A DNA stretch of 64,000 bases from the NCBI RefSeq assembly GCF_001425005.1, contig NZ_LMDB01000001.1:622393-686392 (forward strand). The letters are read 5' to 3'. This DNA comes from Duganella sp. Root336D2 (GTDB lineage Bacteria > Pseudomonadota > Gammaproteobacteria > Burkholderiales > Burkholderiaceae_D). A model generated the notes under the pieces. It was not told where the DNA came from and did no database searches. It saw nothing but the letters and a program-made list of their open reading frames with translations. Shown in pieces: positions 29,539 through 39,438 of this stretch; the first letter of the stretch is position 1; the number at the start of each line of letters is the position of its first letter. The translations under genes were made by a program, and so were the position numbers.

Positions 29539-32500
29539 ATGAACGACATGACCGAACTGCCGGAAGAGTTGGACCTTAAGCTGATCCTGTCCACCCTGAT
29601 GGCCCTGAAAAAAGGTGATTTCTCGGCGCGCCTGCCCTCCGATTGGACCGGCATGTCGGGCAAGATCGCCGACACCCTCAACGACATCATCGAAACCAAC
29701 GAACGCATGGTCAAGGCGGTGACGGAGGTCAGCCGCGTGGTGGGCCGCGAAGGCCGCCTGACGCAGCGCGCGAACGTCCACGTATCCGGCGGCTGGTCGA
29801 CCATCATCAGCGCGGTCAATACCTTGATCGATGACCTGGTGCGCCCCACGACCGAAATGGCGCGTGTGATCGGCGCCGTGGCGAAGGGCGACCTGTCGCA
29901 AACCATGGCGCTGGAGGTCGATGGCCATCCTCTGAAGGGCCAGTACCTGCGCGCGGCCATGACCGCCAACACCATGGTGGAGCAGCTGACCTCCTTCTCT
30001 TCCGAGGTGACCCGCGTGGCGCGCGAAGTGGGTACCGAGGGCAAGCTGGGTGGCCAGGCGCAGGTGAAGGGCGTGGCGGGTACCTGGAAGGACTTGACCG
30101 ACTCCGTGAATTCGATGGCGGGCAACCTGACTTCCCAGGTGCGCAACATCGCGGAGGTGACGACCGCGGTGGCGAACGGCGACCTGTCCAAGAAGATCAC
30201 GGTGGACGTGCGCGGCGAGATCCTGCAATTGAAAGACACCATCAACGTGATGGTGGACCAGCTGCGCTCCTTCGCCTCGGAAGTGACCCGCGTGGCGCGC
30301 GAGGTGGGGACCGAGGGCAAGCTGGGCGGCCAGGCATACGTGCCCGGCGTCGGCGGCACCTGGAAGGATTTGACCGATAACGTGAACTTCATGGCGTCCA
30401 ACCTGACCGGCCAGGTGCGTAATATCGCGGCGGTGACGACGGCGGTGGCAAACGGCGACTTGTCCAAGAAGATTACCGTGGACGTGAAAGGTGAGATTCT
30501 TGAACTGAAAAACACCATCAACGTGATGGTGGACCAATTGTCTTCCTTCGCGTCGGAAGTGACCCGCGTGGCGCGCGAGGTGGGTACCGAGGGCAAGCTG
30601 GGCGGCCAGGCGCAGGTGAAAGGCGTGGCCGGTACCTGGAAAGACTTGACCGACTCCGTGAACTCAATGGCGGGCAACCTGACTTCCCAGGTGCGGAATA
30701 TCGCGGAGGTGACTACCGCGGTGGCAAACGGCGACTTGTCCAAGAAGATCACCGTGGACGTGAAGGGCGAGATTCTTGAACTGAAGAACACCATCAACGT
30801 GATGGTGGACCAGTTGAACTCTTTCGCGTCCGAAGTGACCCGCGTGGCGCGCGAGGTGGGTACCGAGGGCAAGCTGGGCGGCCAGGCTAACGTGTCCGGC
30901 GTCGGCGGCACCTGGAAGGATCTGACCGACAACGTGAACTTCATGGCGTCCAACCTGACCGGCCAGGTGCGTAATATCGCGGAGGTGACGACAGCGGTGG
31001 CAAACGGCGACCTGTCCAAGAAGATTACGGTGGACGTGAAAGGCGAGATTCTTGAACTGAAGAACACCATTAACGTGATGGTGGACCAATTGTCTTCCTT
31101 TGCTTCCGAGGTGACCCGCGTGGCGCGCGAGGTGGGCACCGAGGGCAAGCTGGGCGGCCAGGCTTATGTGCCGGGCGTCGGCGGCACCTGGAAGGACTTG
31201 ACCGACAACGTGAACTTCATGGCGTCCAACTTGACCGGCCAGGTGCGCAACATCGCGGCGGTGACCACCGCTGTGGCACGCGGCGACTTGTCGAAGAAAA
31301 TCACCGTGGACGTGAAGGGCGAGATCCTTGAGCTGAAAGACACCATCAACGTGATGGTGGACCAGTTGTCCTCCTTCGCTTCGGAGGTGACCCGGGTGGC
31401 GCGCGAGGTGGGTACCGAGGGCAAGCTTGGCGGCCAGGCGAACGTTTCCGGCGTGGCCGGCACCTGGAAGGACTTGACCGAGAACGTCAACCAGCTGGCG
31501 GCGAACCTGACCAACCAGGTGCGTGCAATTGCGGAGGTGGCGACCGCCGTGACGCGCGGCGACTTGTCCCGTTCCATCCAGGTGGAGGCGCGCGGCGAGG
31601 TGTCCTACCTGAAGGACAACATCAATGAGATGATCCGCAACCTGAAGGAAACCACGCAGAAGAATGCGCAGCAGGACTGGCTGAAGACCAACCTGGCACG
31701 TTTCACCCGTCTGCTGCAGGGCCAGCGCGACCTGCAGGCGGTGACGAAACTGATCCTGTCCGAACTGGCGCCGCTGGTATCGGCGCACCACGGCGTGTTC
31801 TATATGATGGACTCGCAACTGGCCGATGCCCGCCTGCGCATGATCGCGAGCTACGGCTACCGCTCTTCACGCAAGCTGCCGACCTCCTTCCTGCCTGGCG
31901 AAGGCCTGGTGGGCCAGTGCGCGCTGGAGAAAATGCGGATCTGGCTGACCGACGTTCCGCGCGATTACATCGTGGTCAGTTCGGGGCTGGGTGCGGCGCC
32001 GCCAACCAATATCGTGGTGCTGCCTATCCTGTTCGAGCAGCAGGTGAAGGCGGTGATCGAGATCGCTTCGCTGGACCGCTTCACCGAGACCCACCTGTCC
32101 TTCCTCGACCAGTTGATGGAATCGATCGGCGTGGTGCTGAACACCATCGAGGCAAACAGCCGTACCGAATCGCTGCTGACCCAGTCGCAGTCGCTGGCAC
32201 AGGAGCTGCAGCAGACCAACCAGGAGCTGGCCGAGAAAGCGCGCCTGCTGTCCGAACAGAACATCGAGGTGGAGCGCAAGAACCGCGAGGTGGAGCAGGC
32301 GAAACTGGCGCTGGAGGAAAAAGCCACCCAGTTGGCGCTGTCTTCCAAGTACAAGTCCGAGTTCCTGGCCAATATGTCGCACGAACTGCGCACGCCTTTG
32401 AATTCGCTGTTGATCCTGGCGCAGCAACTGGGCGACAACCCGGAGGGCAACCTGTCAGGCAAGCAGGTGGAATTCGCGAAAACCATCCACGGTTCCGGTT

Positions 32501-34434
32501 CCGACCTGCTTACCCTGATCAATGACATCCTGGACCTGTCGAAAATCGAATCCGGCACCGTTACGCTGGACGTGTCGGAGTACCGCTTCGCCAACCTGCG
32601 CAGTTATGTGGAGCGTACTTTCCGCCACATGGCGGAAGCCAAACACCTGGGCTTCACGGTGGAACTGGGCGAGAACCTGCCAGCATGCCTGATGACCGAT
32701 ACGACGCGCTTGCAGCAGGTCCTGAAAAACCTGCTGTCGAATGCGTTCAAGTTCACCAACCATGGCCAGGTGTCGCTGGGCATCACGCTGGTCCACAGCG
32801 GCTGGAGCACCGACCACCCTAACCTGGGCAATGCCGATGCAGTGCTGGCGTTCTCGGTCAATGACACGGGCGTCGGTATCGCAGGCGACAAATTGCAGCT
32901 GATCTTCGAGGCATTCCAGCAGGCCGACGGTTCCACCGCGCGTAAATACGGGGGTACCGGCCTGGGCCTGTCGATTTCACGCGAACTGGCGCGCCTCTTG
33001 GGCGGCGAGATCCGCGTGGAATCGACGGTGGGCGCCGGTTCCACTTTCACCCTGTTCCTGCCGTATAACCGTTCCGGTTTCGTGTACTACGAAACCGCAC
33101 GCCAGCCGGCCATGCCACGGCTGCCGGCGCCCGGTTCACTGCCATCGACAATCATTACGACGCCGACGGTGGTGTACAAGCCGGCGGCACAGGAACAGCT
33201 GGTCGAGCAGGACGACCAGGTCTATGGCTCCACCCTCGATGACCGCGGGATCACCACGCCGGGCGACCCTTCGGTCCTGATCGTCGAGGATGACGAACGC
33301 TTTGCCAAGGTGGTGCTGGACTTTGCCCGCGAAAAGAACTTCAAGGGGGTGGTGACGCACCAGGGCGACTGGGCCCTGAGCCTGGCCCGCGACTACCTGC
33401 CATCGGCCATCCTGCTTGACCTGGATTTACCGGATATCGACGGTTTCACGGTGCTGGAACGCCTGAAACGCGACCCGAGCACGCGCCATATCCCGGTACA
33501 CGTGATGTCCAGCCTGCGCGAGCGCGAACGTGCCCTGCGCTCCGGCGCCATCTCTTACCTGAATAAGCCGGTCAGCAAGGAAGACCTGAACGAAGAGTTC
33601 ATGCGTATCCAGCGCTTCCTGATCGGCGGCAAACGCAACCTGCTGGTGGTGGACGATGAGGAAAACCAGCGCGACGCCATCGTCAAGCTGATTGGCGACT
33701 CCGACGTCGACATCACGGCAGTAGGCACAGGCCAGGATGCGCTGGCGGCGCTGCATGCTTCGCACTTTGACTGCATGGTGCTGGACCTGACCCTGCCCGA
33801 CATCAGCGGCTTCGACCTGCTGGACCTGATCGGCAAGGACCAGCGCCTGCGCGACCTGCCGATCGTGATCAACACCGCCAAGGAGTTGAACCGCAAAGAG
33901 GTGGCGAAGCTGAAGCGCTACGCCAAGACCATCGTCATCAAGGATGCGCGTTCGCCGGAGCGCCTGCTCGATGAAACGGCCCTGTTCCTGCATCGTTCGC
34001 AGGCCAACCTGCCCGAGGCCCAGCGCCGCATGCTGGAGGAAGTGCATGCTGCCGATGCCGGCCTGGCCGGTCGCAAGGTGCTGATCGTCGACGATGACCT
34101 GCGCAATATCTTTGCCCTGTCCTCGCTGCTGGAGCGCCAGCAGATGCTGGTCTCCTTTGCCGAGAACGGTCGCGACGGCATCGAAGTACTGGAGCGCGAC
34201 CCGACCATCGAGATCGTCCTGATGGACATCATGATGCCGGAGATGGACGGCTACGACACCATGCGCGCCATCCGCCGCATCCCGAAATTCCGCTCGCTGC
34301 CGATCATCACGCTGACCGCGAAGGCGATGAAGGGTGACCGCGACAAGTGTATCGCCGCGGGCGCCTCGGACTACATCACCAAACCGGTGGACGTGGCGCA
34401 GCTGCTGTCCCTGATGCGCGTCTGGTTGCACTGA
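29539..34434 (+). CDS. Soluble poly-HAMP hybrid histidine kinase with GAF and three receiver domains
   Basis: The 1631-residue protein has no membrane helix. Residues 1-735 are a tandem array of HAMP modules, including six 92-residue units with the signature [23 protein letters not shown] follows (about 740-880), then a coiled coil, HisKA with H948 in SHELRTPLN, ATPase (N-box [10 protein letters not shown]) and three receivers at about 1245-1360, 1367-1480 and 1513-1630, all with aspartates ([33 protein letters not shown]). The poly-HAMP layout resembles fungal group III (Nik1-type) osmosensing kinases and related bacterial ones. The stop overlaps the CheR-like gene by one base, so the pair probably works together. 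The stimulus is unknown. Confidence 0.93.
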   Translation: MNDMTELPEELDLKLILSTLMALKKGDFSARLPSDWTGMSGKIADTLNDIIETNERMVKAVTEVSRVVGREGRLTQRANVHVSGGWSTIISAVNTLIDDLVRPTTEMARVIGAVAKGDLSQTMALEVDGHPLKGQYLRAAMTANTMVEQLTSFSSEVTRVAREVGTEGKLGGQAQVKGVAGTWKDLTDSVNSMAGNLTSQVRNIAEVTTAVANGDLSKKITVDVRGEILQLKDTINVMVDQLRSFASEVTRVAREVGTEGKLGGQAYVPGVGGTWKDLTDNVNFMASNLTGQVRNIAAVTTAVANGDLSKKITVDVKGEILELKNTINVMVDQLSSFASEVTRVAREVGTEGKLGGQAQVKGVAGTWKDLTDSVNSMAGNLTSQVRNIAEVTTAVANGDLSKKITVDVKGEILELKNTINVMVDQLNSFASEVTRVAREVGTEGKLGGQANVSGVGGTWKDLTDNVNFMASNLTGQVRNIAEVTTAVANGDLSKKITVDVKGEILELKNTINVMVDQLSSFASEVTRVAREVGTEGKLGGQAYVPGVGGTWKDLTDNVNFMASNLTGQVRNIAAVTTAVARGDLSKKITVDVKGEILELKDTINVMVDQLSSFASEVTRVAREVGTEGKLGGQANVSGVAGTWKDLTENVNQLAANLTNQVRAIAEVATAVTRGDLSRSIQVEARGEVSYLKDNINEMIRNLKETTQKNAQQDWLKTNLARFTRLLQGQRDLQAVTKLILSELAPLVSAHHGVFYMMDSQLADARLRMIASYGYRSSRKLPTSFLPGEGLVGQCALEKMRIWLTDVPRDYIVVSSGLGAAPPTNIVVLPILFEQQVKAVIEIASLDRFTETHLSFLDQLMESIGVVLNTIEANSRTESLLTQSQSLAQELQQTNQELAEKARLLSEQNIEVERKNREVEQAKLALEEKATQLALSSKYKSEFLANMSHELRTPLNSLLILAQQLGDNPEGNLSGKQVEFAKTIHGSGSDLLTLINDILDLSKIESGTVTLDVSEYRFANLRSYVERTFRHMAEAKHLGFTVELGENLPACLMTDTTRLQQVLKNLLSNAFKFTNHGQVSLGITLVHSGWSTDHPNLGNADAVLAFSVNDTGVGIAGDKLQLIFEAFQQADGSTARKYGGTGLGLSISRELARLLGGEIRVESTVGAGSTFTLFLPYNRSGFVYYETARQPAMPRLPAPGSLPSTIITTPTVVYKPAAQEQLVEQDDQVYGSTLDDRGITTPGDPSVLIVEDDERFAKVVLDFAREKNFKGVVTHQGDWALSLARDYLPSAILLDLDLPDIDGFTVLERLKRDPSTRHIPVHVMSSLRERERALRSGAISYLNKPVSKEDLNEEFMRIQRFLIGGKRNLLVVDDEENQRDAIVKLIGDSDVDITAVGTGQDALAALHASHFDCMVLDLTLPDISGFDLLDLIGKDQRLRDLPIVINTAKELNRKEVAKLKRYAKTIVIKDARSPERLLDETALFLHRSQANLPEAQRRMLEEVHAADAGLAGRKVLIVDDDLRNIFALSSLLERQQMLVSFAENGRDGIEVLERDPTIEIVLMDIMMPEMDGYDTMRAIRRIPKFRSLPIITLTAKAMKGDRDKCIAAGASDYITKPVDVAQLLSLMRVWLH
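29991..31646 (+). repeat. Six tandem in-frame 276-bp repeats encoding HAMP modules
   Basis: The GTGACCCGCGTGGCGCG segment recurs at exact 276-base spacing (30007, 30283, 30559 and so on), so each unit encodes 92 residues. Units vary mainly just after the conserved block: QVKGVAG in units 1 and 3, YVPGVGG in 2 and 5, NVSGVGG in 4, NVSGVAG in 6, paired with [11 protein letters not shown] or [11 protein letters not shown]. Near-identity at DNA level implies recent duplication or gene conversion, and the number may vary between strains. Confidence 0.95.
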
Positions 34435-35282
34435 TGGGGGCCAACGATGAACTGCGCCGCAGCACGGCGCCTGACCTGGAGGAGCTCGAACTGGAACTGC
34501 TGCTGGAGGCGGTTGTGCGCCGCTTCGGCTTCGACTTCCGGCTACACGAACGCGCGCCGCTGAAACGCAAGCTGTTCGGCTTCATGCAGCAGCGTGGGCT
34601 TTCCACCTTGTCGCAGTTGCAGGATCGCGTGCTGCACGATCCTGCCACAGCCGGTGACCTGCTGCGCGCCCTGCACGTGCCGCCCTCCGGCATGTTCGAC
34701 GATGCGGCGGAAGTGCTGATGCTGCGCGAAGCCGCCCAGCATTCCTTGCGCGGCGTCGCCTTGCCCCGCATCTGGCTGGCCGACTGCGCCGGGGCCGGAC
34801 AAGCCTGGACGCTGGCCATCATCCTGGCGGAAATGGGCCTGCTGTCCCACGCCGAAATCCACGCCACTGTTGCCAGCGACGACATGCTGGACGAAGCCAC
34901 CTCGGCATGGCTCCCTGAAACCGACCTCGAACGGGCGCAGGAGCGCTACGTCCTGGCTGGCGGAAAAGGCCGGCTGGCCAATTACTTCAACCTCCAGGGC
35001 GGCCGCGCCATCCTGGCGCCATCGCTGCGCAGCCACATCACCTGGGCCCAGTACAACCTGGTCACCGACGCTTCGTTCAACGAATTCAACCTGATTGCCT
35101 GCCAGCGCGCCCTACCCGACTTCGGTCCATTGCTGCGCCAGCGCGTACTGCAACTGTTCCACGACAGCCTGGTCCCGTTCGGCTCCCTCGGCCTGGACCG
35201 CGAACTTGACCCTTCAGAATCCATCGGTTCCGACTACCAGCTGCTTCAGGCCGGCCAGCCATGGTATAAGCGCGTCGCCTGA
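34434..35282 (+). CDS. CheR-like protein with degenerate methyltransferase motifs
   Basis: The 282-residue product has the CheR layout: a helical N-terminal domain (about 10-75, with FGFDFRLHERAPLKRKL) and a Rossmann-like C-terminal domain. The cofactor loop normally near GCATGEE reads ADCAGAGQAW, and the motif usually CRNVLIYF reads CQRALPDFG, so the acidic and asparagine residues that hold S-adenosylmethionine are missing. It probably keeps a binding role rather than methylation. Its ATG overlaps the stop of the poly-HAMP kinase (TGATG), which points to a shared complex. Classical chemoreceptor genes are absent nearby. Confidence 0.75.
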   Translation: MGANDELRRSTAPDLEELELELLLEAVVRRFGFDFRLHERAPLKRKLFGFMQQRGLSTLSQLQDRVLHDPATAGDLLRALHVPPSGMFDDAAEVLMLREAAQHSLRGVALPRIWLADCAGAGQAWTLAIILAEMGLLSHAEIHATVASDDMLDEATSAWLPETDLERAQERYVLAGGKGRLANYFNLQGGRAILAPSLRSHITWAQYNLVTDASFNEFNLIACQRALPDFGPLLRQRVLQLFHDSLVPFGSLGLDRELDPSESIGSDYQLLQAGQPWYKRVA

Positions 35283-35305
35283 TCGAGTCCGGCCGCGCAT
35301 TCTGC

Positions 35306-35351
35306 TTGACATGCGCCATTGGGCGGCCTAAATTCACCCATATGGATGAAT
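35306..35351 (+). promoter_or_regulatory. Promoter and operator of the arsR-type gene; probable leaderless transcript
   Basis: A perfect -35 TTGACA (35306-35311), a 17-bp spacer and a -10 TAAATT (35329-35334) place the expected transcript start at about 35341-35342, that is, at the ATG itself. A 20-bp imperfect dyad, ATTCACCCATATGGATGAAT (35332-35351; one mismatched pair), covers the -10 end, the start point and the first codons. That position fits autorepression by the encoded ArsR-family protein. Confidence 0.65.
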
Positions 35352-35701
35352 ATAATGCAGACCAGCGGCTCGATAATATGTTCACCGCGATGGCCGACCC
35401 GACCCGGCGCGCGATCCTGGCGCGGCTGACCCATGAAAGCGCACGGGTAACGGAGTTGGCGCGCGAGTTTCCCATTTCCCTCAACTCCACCTCGAAACAC
35501 ATCAAGATCCTGGAGCGGGCCGGCCTGGTCATCCGTACCATCCACGGACGCGACCACCTGCTGTCGTTGAACGCTGCGCCGCTGGCCGAAGCGGCACACT
35601 GGGTAAGACACTTCGAAAGTTTCTGGGAAGAGCGCCTGGCTGCGCTTGATCACCTGGTCAGCGCTCGCCGCAAGCGGGCGAAGGGGAAGGCACATGGCTG
35701 A
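35342..35701 (+). CDS. ArsR-family winged-helix transcriptional regulator
   Basis: The 119-residue protein carries the ArsR winged helix, beginning MFTAMADPTRRAILARLTH with recognition helix region FPISLNSTSKHIKILERAGLV. No cysteine pair for metal binding is present, so it is more like the SdpR/PF12840-type regulators that accompany SRPBCC proteins than a metal sensor. The ATG at 35342 is chosen because the promoter -10 lies only 8 bases before it and no recognisable ribosome site exists. It overlaps the SRPBCC gene by 8 bp. Confidence 0.9.
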   Translation: MDEYNADQRLDNMFTAMADPTRRAILARLTHESARVTELAREFPISLNSTSKHIKILERAGLVIRTIHGRDHLLSLNAAPLAEAAHWVRHFESFWEERLAALDHLVSARRKRAKGKAHG

Positions 35702-36128
35702 ACATGCAGCGCGGCACCAGGTCTGCGTGCGCCACACGATAGGCGCACCGGCGGCGGAAGTGTTCGATGCCTGGCTGGATGCCAACTTGCTGGCGCAATG
35801 GATGAAGACCCGCGCCTTTACGCATGCCACCGCCGAATGCGACGCCCGCGAAGGGGGGGCATTCGAGATCGTGATGCACGCGCCCGATGGCGCAATACAT
35901 CATAGCGGCCAATACCTCACTATCGACAGGCCGCACAAGCTGGTATTCACCTGGCGCTCACCCGCTACCGGCCAGCGTGATTCGCTTGTCACTGTCGAAT
36001 TCTTCGGCCACGCCGGCTCCACCGAGGTCGTCGTCACCCATCGCCAGCTCCCAGGCCAGACATATGAATCGCATATCGATGGATGGGGCGATGTGCTGAT
36101 ACTGCTTGCCCAACTGCTCCCACACTGA
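35694..36128 (+). CDS. SRPBCC (AHSA1-type) ligand-binding protein
   Basis: The 144-residue product matches the activator-of-Hsp90-homologue-1-like branch of SRPBCC proteins: VRHTIGAPAAEVFDAWLDANLLAQWM at the N-terminus (split here by context), a GGAFEIVMHAPDG strand pair, and PHKLVFTWRSP. The fold encloses a hydrophobic pocket. Its overlap with the ArsR-type regulator is a common pairing in which both are co-expressed; the ligand is unknown. The start ATG at 35694 lies inside the end of the regulator gene. Confidence 0.88.
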   Translation: MAEHAARHQVCVRHTIGAPAAEVFDAWLDANLLAQWMKTRAFTHATAECDAREGGAFEIVMHAPDGAIHHSGQYLTIDRPHKLVFTWRSPATGQRDSLVTVEFFGHAGSTEVVVTHRQLPGQTYESHIDGWGDVLILLAQLLPH

Positions 36129-36155
36129 AGCACGCCTGTCATCCTGGAGGCCGCC

Positions 36156-36953
36156 ATGATCTTGCAAGGCAAACGCTGCATCATCCACGGCGCCGCCGGC
36201 GCCATCGGCAGTGCTGTTGCGCGCGCATTTGCGCGCGAAGGCGGCCAAATGTTCCTGGCCGGCCGCACACTGGAGAAACTCGAAGCATTAGCACGGGAAT
36301 TGCGAGCTGAAGGCGGCAGCGTCCACGCCGCCCGGGTCGACGCGCTCGATCAGGAATCGGTCCGGCTGCACGCCCGTGCCGTCGCCGAACAGGCTGGCGG
36401 CATCGACGTCATGCTCAATGCGGTAGGCTTCCCCCATGTCCAGGGCATTCCGTTTGCGGAGTTGTCATACGATGATTTCCAACTGCCAGTGCAAGCCTGC
36501 ACACGCACCATCTTCCTCACCGCGCAGGCGGCGGCGTTTTATATGGCACCGCGGCAGTCGGGCGTCATATTGACCCTGTCCACGCCGGGTGCACGTCTCT
36601 CAGGGGCCGGTTTTCTCGGCAACGGCACGAGCAGCGCGGCGGTCGAAGCCATGTCGCGCATCCTGGCCGGCGAACTGGGGCACCAGGGAATCCGGGTGGT
36701 ATGCATCCGTTCCGATGCCATCCCGGAGGCCGTTCCCGTTTCCCATGCCAGGGCAGCTTTCGAGGGCATGGCGCGCAAGATGGGCATCAGCGTGGCAGAG
36801 TTCCTGCAGGCGCGCGCGGACAGCGCCACCCTGCTCGGGCGCTTGCCCACGCTGGCCCAGATCGGCGCATTCGCGGCTTTCGCGGCATCCGACGGCGCGG
36901 GCGCTATGACCGGCGCCATTGCCAATCTTACCTGCGGCTCCTTGCCGGATTAG
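36156..36953 (+). CDS. Short-chain dehydrogenase/reductase-like protein lacking the catalytic Tyr-Lys pair
   Basis: The 265-residue protein has the Rossmann fold with an altered glycine motif (HGAAGAIG), the R of AGRTLEKLEAL suggesting NADP(H), and LNAVG in place of NNAG. The active site usually YxxxK reads NGTSS before AAVEAMSRILAGELG, so both catalytic residues are gone. It may bind a nucleotide or ligand without oxidoreduction, or belong to a divergent SDR class. It follows the ArsR-SRPBCC pair after 27 bp with a TGGAGG ribosome site, and is probably in the same operon. Confidence 0.82.
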   Translation: MILQGKRCIIHGAAGAIGSAVARAFAREGGQMFLAGRTLEKLEALARELRAEGGSVHAARVDALDQESVRLHARAVAEQAGGIDVMLNAVGFPHVQGIPFAELSYDDFQLPVQACTRTIFLTAQAAAFYMAPRQSGVILTLSTPGARLSGAGFLGNGTSSAAVEAMSRILAGELGHQGIRVVCIRSDAIPEAVPVSHARAAFEGMARKMGISVAEFLQARADSATLLGRLPTLAQIGAFAAFAASDGAGAMTGAIANLTCGSLPD

Positions 36954-36993
36954 CCTTCCCGATGAGAGGAGCACCGCTCATGCCAGCGCCCAG

Positions 36994-39225
36994 TCATGCA
37001 ACCGGATCCGCTTCCAGCACGAAGGCCGCAGCCTGGAAGTCCCCCTCCAGCATCACCTTGATGCCATGCCCCATCCAATACGCGCCGCTGGCCTTGCCCA
37101 CCGTTCTGGGCGCAGCAGCGCCGGCGATGCTGCGCAAAGAGTAGAGGGTGCCAGGCTCCAGCCCGCGCAACTGGATGATGTGCTGCGCGCTGCGCATCGT
37201 GCTCGAATGCAGGAAGGTGAATAACACCGCCTGCCGCCGGTCCTGCGAAACCGAAAGCGTGGCTGAGCGCTGCGAACCGTTCCCGGGGGACACCAGGCGG
37301 TACAGGTTCCCCAACTGCACCGTGGCGCGGATCCGCTTGTATTCCCCGACCATACGGCTGGCCGTCGCGAAATCCCCTTCGCCCCAGTGTTTGAGGTTCG
37401 CTCCGATTCCCAGTCCGCCCTGCATCGCCGACAGGAAGCGGTACTCCAGCGAAGTCTCGCGCTTGTTTACGAAGTTCGGCGAATCAGTCACCCATGCCAT
37501 CATCGCCGCTGGGGCGTAGGCGTGGCTGAAGCCATCCTGGATCACCAGGCGGTCATAGGGGTCCGTATTGTCCGAGGTCCAGACCTGCTCGGTGAGCCGC
37601 ATGATTCCCAGGTCCACACGCCCGCCGCCGCTGGCGCAGGATTCGACTTCCAGCGTCGGGTGGCGGCGCCGCAATTGGGCCAGCAGCTGGTACAGGTTAT
37701 CCACGTAGGCCACGTAAAGCTTCTGCTGCTCGTCAGGTGCTACTTGCGGCCAGCCGGGTTCCGACCAGGCCCGGTTATGGTCCCACTTCAGATACGCGAT
37801 ATTGTGGCTGGCGAGCAGCCCATCGAGCACTTTCAGTAAATGCTCGCAGACCTCCTTGCGCGCCAGGTTGAGCACCAGCTGGTTGCGCGCTTCGGAGCGC
37901 TGCCGGCCGGGGAAGTTGATGACCCAGTCCGGGTGGGCGCGATACAGCTCGCTGTCCGGATTTACCATCTCCGGCTCAACCCAGAGCCCGAACTGCATAC
38001 CGAGGTCATTGACGCGTTTGATCAGCGGCGTCAGTCCATTCGGGAACTTCTTGCGGTTGACCACCCAATCGCCCAGGCCTTGCCTGTCGCTATTGCGCTC
38101 GCCAAACCAGCCGTCATCAACGACGAAGCGTTCAACGCCGATGCGGGCCGCCTTTTCTGCAAGCGCCATCTGCCCTGCTTCGGTGATGTCAAAGAAAGTC
38201 GCTTCCCATGAGTTGTAAAGCACCGGGCGCAAGCGCGGTGTTGGCGCGTGCGGCAGGATCTTCTCGCGCTGGTAGCGATGGAAAACACGCGACGCACCGC
38301 CGAAACCTTCATCGGAAAAGCCAGCGTGGAAGACGGGCGATGCCAGGCTCTCGCCATGCTTCAGGCGGTAATTGAAGTCGAATGGATTGTAGCCGGCGCT
38401 TGCGTGCACGCCGCCCATTGCATCCATCTCAACGTGGATACGCCAGCTGCCACTCCAACCCAGCGCCGCGAACCATACCGCACCGGATTCCTCGCCGGTC
38501 GCGGCATGGCTCACTGCGATCCATGGATTGGCCTGGTGCGAGGTGACGCCCTTGCGGCTCTCCAGCACGAATGCGCCCGGCGACATCGCGCGGGATTGCA
38601 GCATGAATTCGCCGGCCCACCTGCCGGACAGGAAGGATAAATGGTAATCATCACTGTAAGGCAGGTTCAGGCAGGCTGCGGCCATCTGGTCTACCTGAAG
38701 CCAGTTGCCGGTCCTGTTTTCCACCACGGCGGAGCGAGCCAGGATGCCGGTAGCCTCATCCATCGCGTAAGTCAATGCGACGTGGACTGCCCGTTTCATG
38801 TCTTTCAATTGCAGGATAAGGCGATCGCCCTGCTCCTGGTGGCCGGCATAGCGCAGGTCCAGGTCGCGCACGCCGTCCGGAAAGCGTACCTTCAATGCCG
38901 GCTCGGTCGTCAAGCCGCCGCCAAAACCGGCATACTCGTAGGGCGAAACGCTCACCGGCATCTCGTTCGACGAATTGCCTTCGGCCAGGACCGCCGCCGG
39001 GAGCTTGTCGCTGGCAGCCAGCGCGGCCCCCCAATACAGTGTTTGCACCTGTCCGACCGCATTGACGCCAAAAGCATAGGTCACGCCGCCACCGTCCAGG
39101 CGGAATACCTTGCTGGCTTCATCGACCAGCACGCGGGCCGCGGCACCACCGCCGAAGCCCAGGCCTGCGGCCCCGCCCAGCAAGCCCAGAAAGAGCTTGC
39201 GCCGGGTTTCATTTGTCGCCGCCAT
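36994..39225 (-). CDS. Exported alpha-galactosidase, glycoside hydrolase family 36
   Basis: The 743-residue enzyme should hydrolyse terminal alpha-galactosides such as melibiose or raffinose. The N-terminus (ETRRKLFLGLLGG) is a twin-arginine (Tat) signal. The GH36 nucleophile is D482 in YLKWDHNR and the acid/base D538 in SCASGGGRVDLG; VDDGWFGER and WVEPEMVNPDS are further family marks. The ATG at 39225 is preceded by GGAGGAGG at good spacing; the frame extends upstream to 39357 but into the regulatory region. It is divergent from a TonB-dependent receptor, suggesting uptake and cleavage of galactosides. Confidence 0.93.
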   Translation of the reverse strand: MAATNETRRKLFLGLLGGAAGLGFGGGAAARVLVDEASKVFRLDGGGVTYAFGVNAVGQVQTLYWGAALAASDKLPAAVLAEGNSSNEMPVSVSPYEYAGFGGGLTTEPALKVRFPDGVRDLDLRYAGHQEQGDRLILQLKDMKRAVHVALTYAMDEATGILARSAVVENRTGNWLQVDQMAAACLNLPYSDDYHLSFLSGRWAGEFMLQSRAMSPGAFVLESRKGVTSHQANPWIAVSHAATGEESGAVWFAALGWSGSWRIHVEMDAMGGVHASAGYNPFDFNYRLKHGESLASPVFHAGFSDEGFGGASRVFHRYQREKILPHAPTPRLRPVLYNSWEATFFDITEAGQMALAEKAARIGVERFVVDDGWFGERNSDRQGLGDWVVNRKKFPNGLTPLIKRVNDLGMQFGLWVEPEMVNPDSELYRAHPDWVINFPGRQRSEARNQLVLNLARKEVCEHLLKVLDGLLASHNIAYLKWDHNRAWSEPGWPQVAPDEQQKLYVAYVDNLYQLLAQLRRRHPTLEVESCASGGGRVDLGIMRLTEQVWTSDNTDPYDRLVIQDGFSHAYAPAAMMAWVTDSPNFVNKRETSLEYRFLSAMQGGLGIGANLKHWGEGDFATASRMVGEYKRIRATVQLGNLYRLVSPGNGSQRSATLSVSQDRRQAVLFTFLHSSTMRSAQHIIQLRGLEPGTLYSLRSIAGAAAPRTVGKASGAYWMGHGIKVMLEGDFQAAAFVLEADPVA

Positions 39226-39342
39226 ATGCCTCCTCCGCCATGTATTTGCGGCAGAGGATAGCAAGCGGGCATACCGCAAACTCCCAGCTATATCAGGACG
39301 GATTAGCTCTTTCTGAATTTGAAATATCACTAGTGGCGAATC

Positions 39343-39358
39343 TGTGCAAAATTGCACA
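39343..39358. promoter_or_regulatory. 16-bp palindromic operator candidate, copy 1
   Basis: TGTGCAAAATTGCACA, with 7-base arms around a central AA, lies 80 bases before the TonB-receptor ATG and 117 bases before the alpha-galactosidase ATG. Half-sites follow (GAGTGCAAC, TTCGCACAG). The same 16 bases occur at 47196-47211. It fits the T-N11-A pattern of LysR-type sites. Confidence 0.6.
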
Positions 39359-39438
39359 ACGTGAGTGCAACCCTGTCAGTTTCGCACAGTTGGCAAAACA
39401 TGCACACTCCTCGCATAACAAAACCTGAGGAGACTTTG

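Noticed and set aside
29400-31148. A repetitive 582-residue minus-strand frame that looks like a surface repeat protein
   Set aside because: Its repeats simply mirror the 276-bp HAMP repeats on the plus strand; there is no signal peptide or ribosome site.
29991-31646. The 276-bp direct repeats as a CRISPR array or satellite
   Set aside because: Units are contiguous, in frame, without spacers, and encode HAMP modules.
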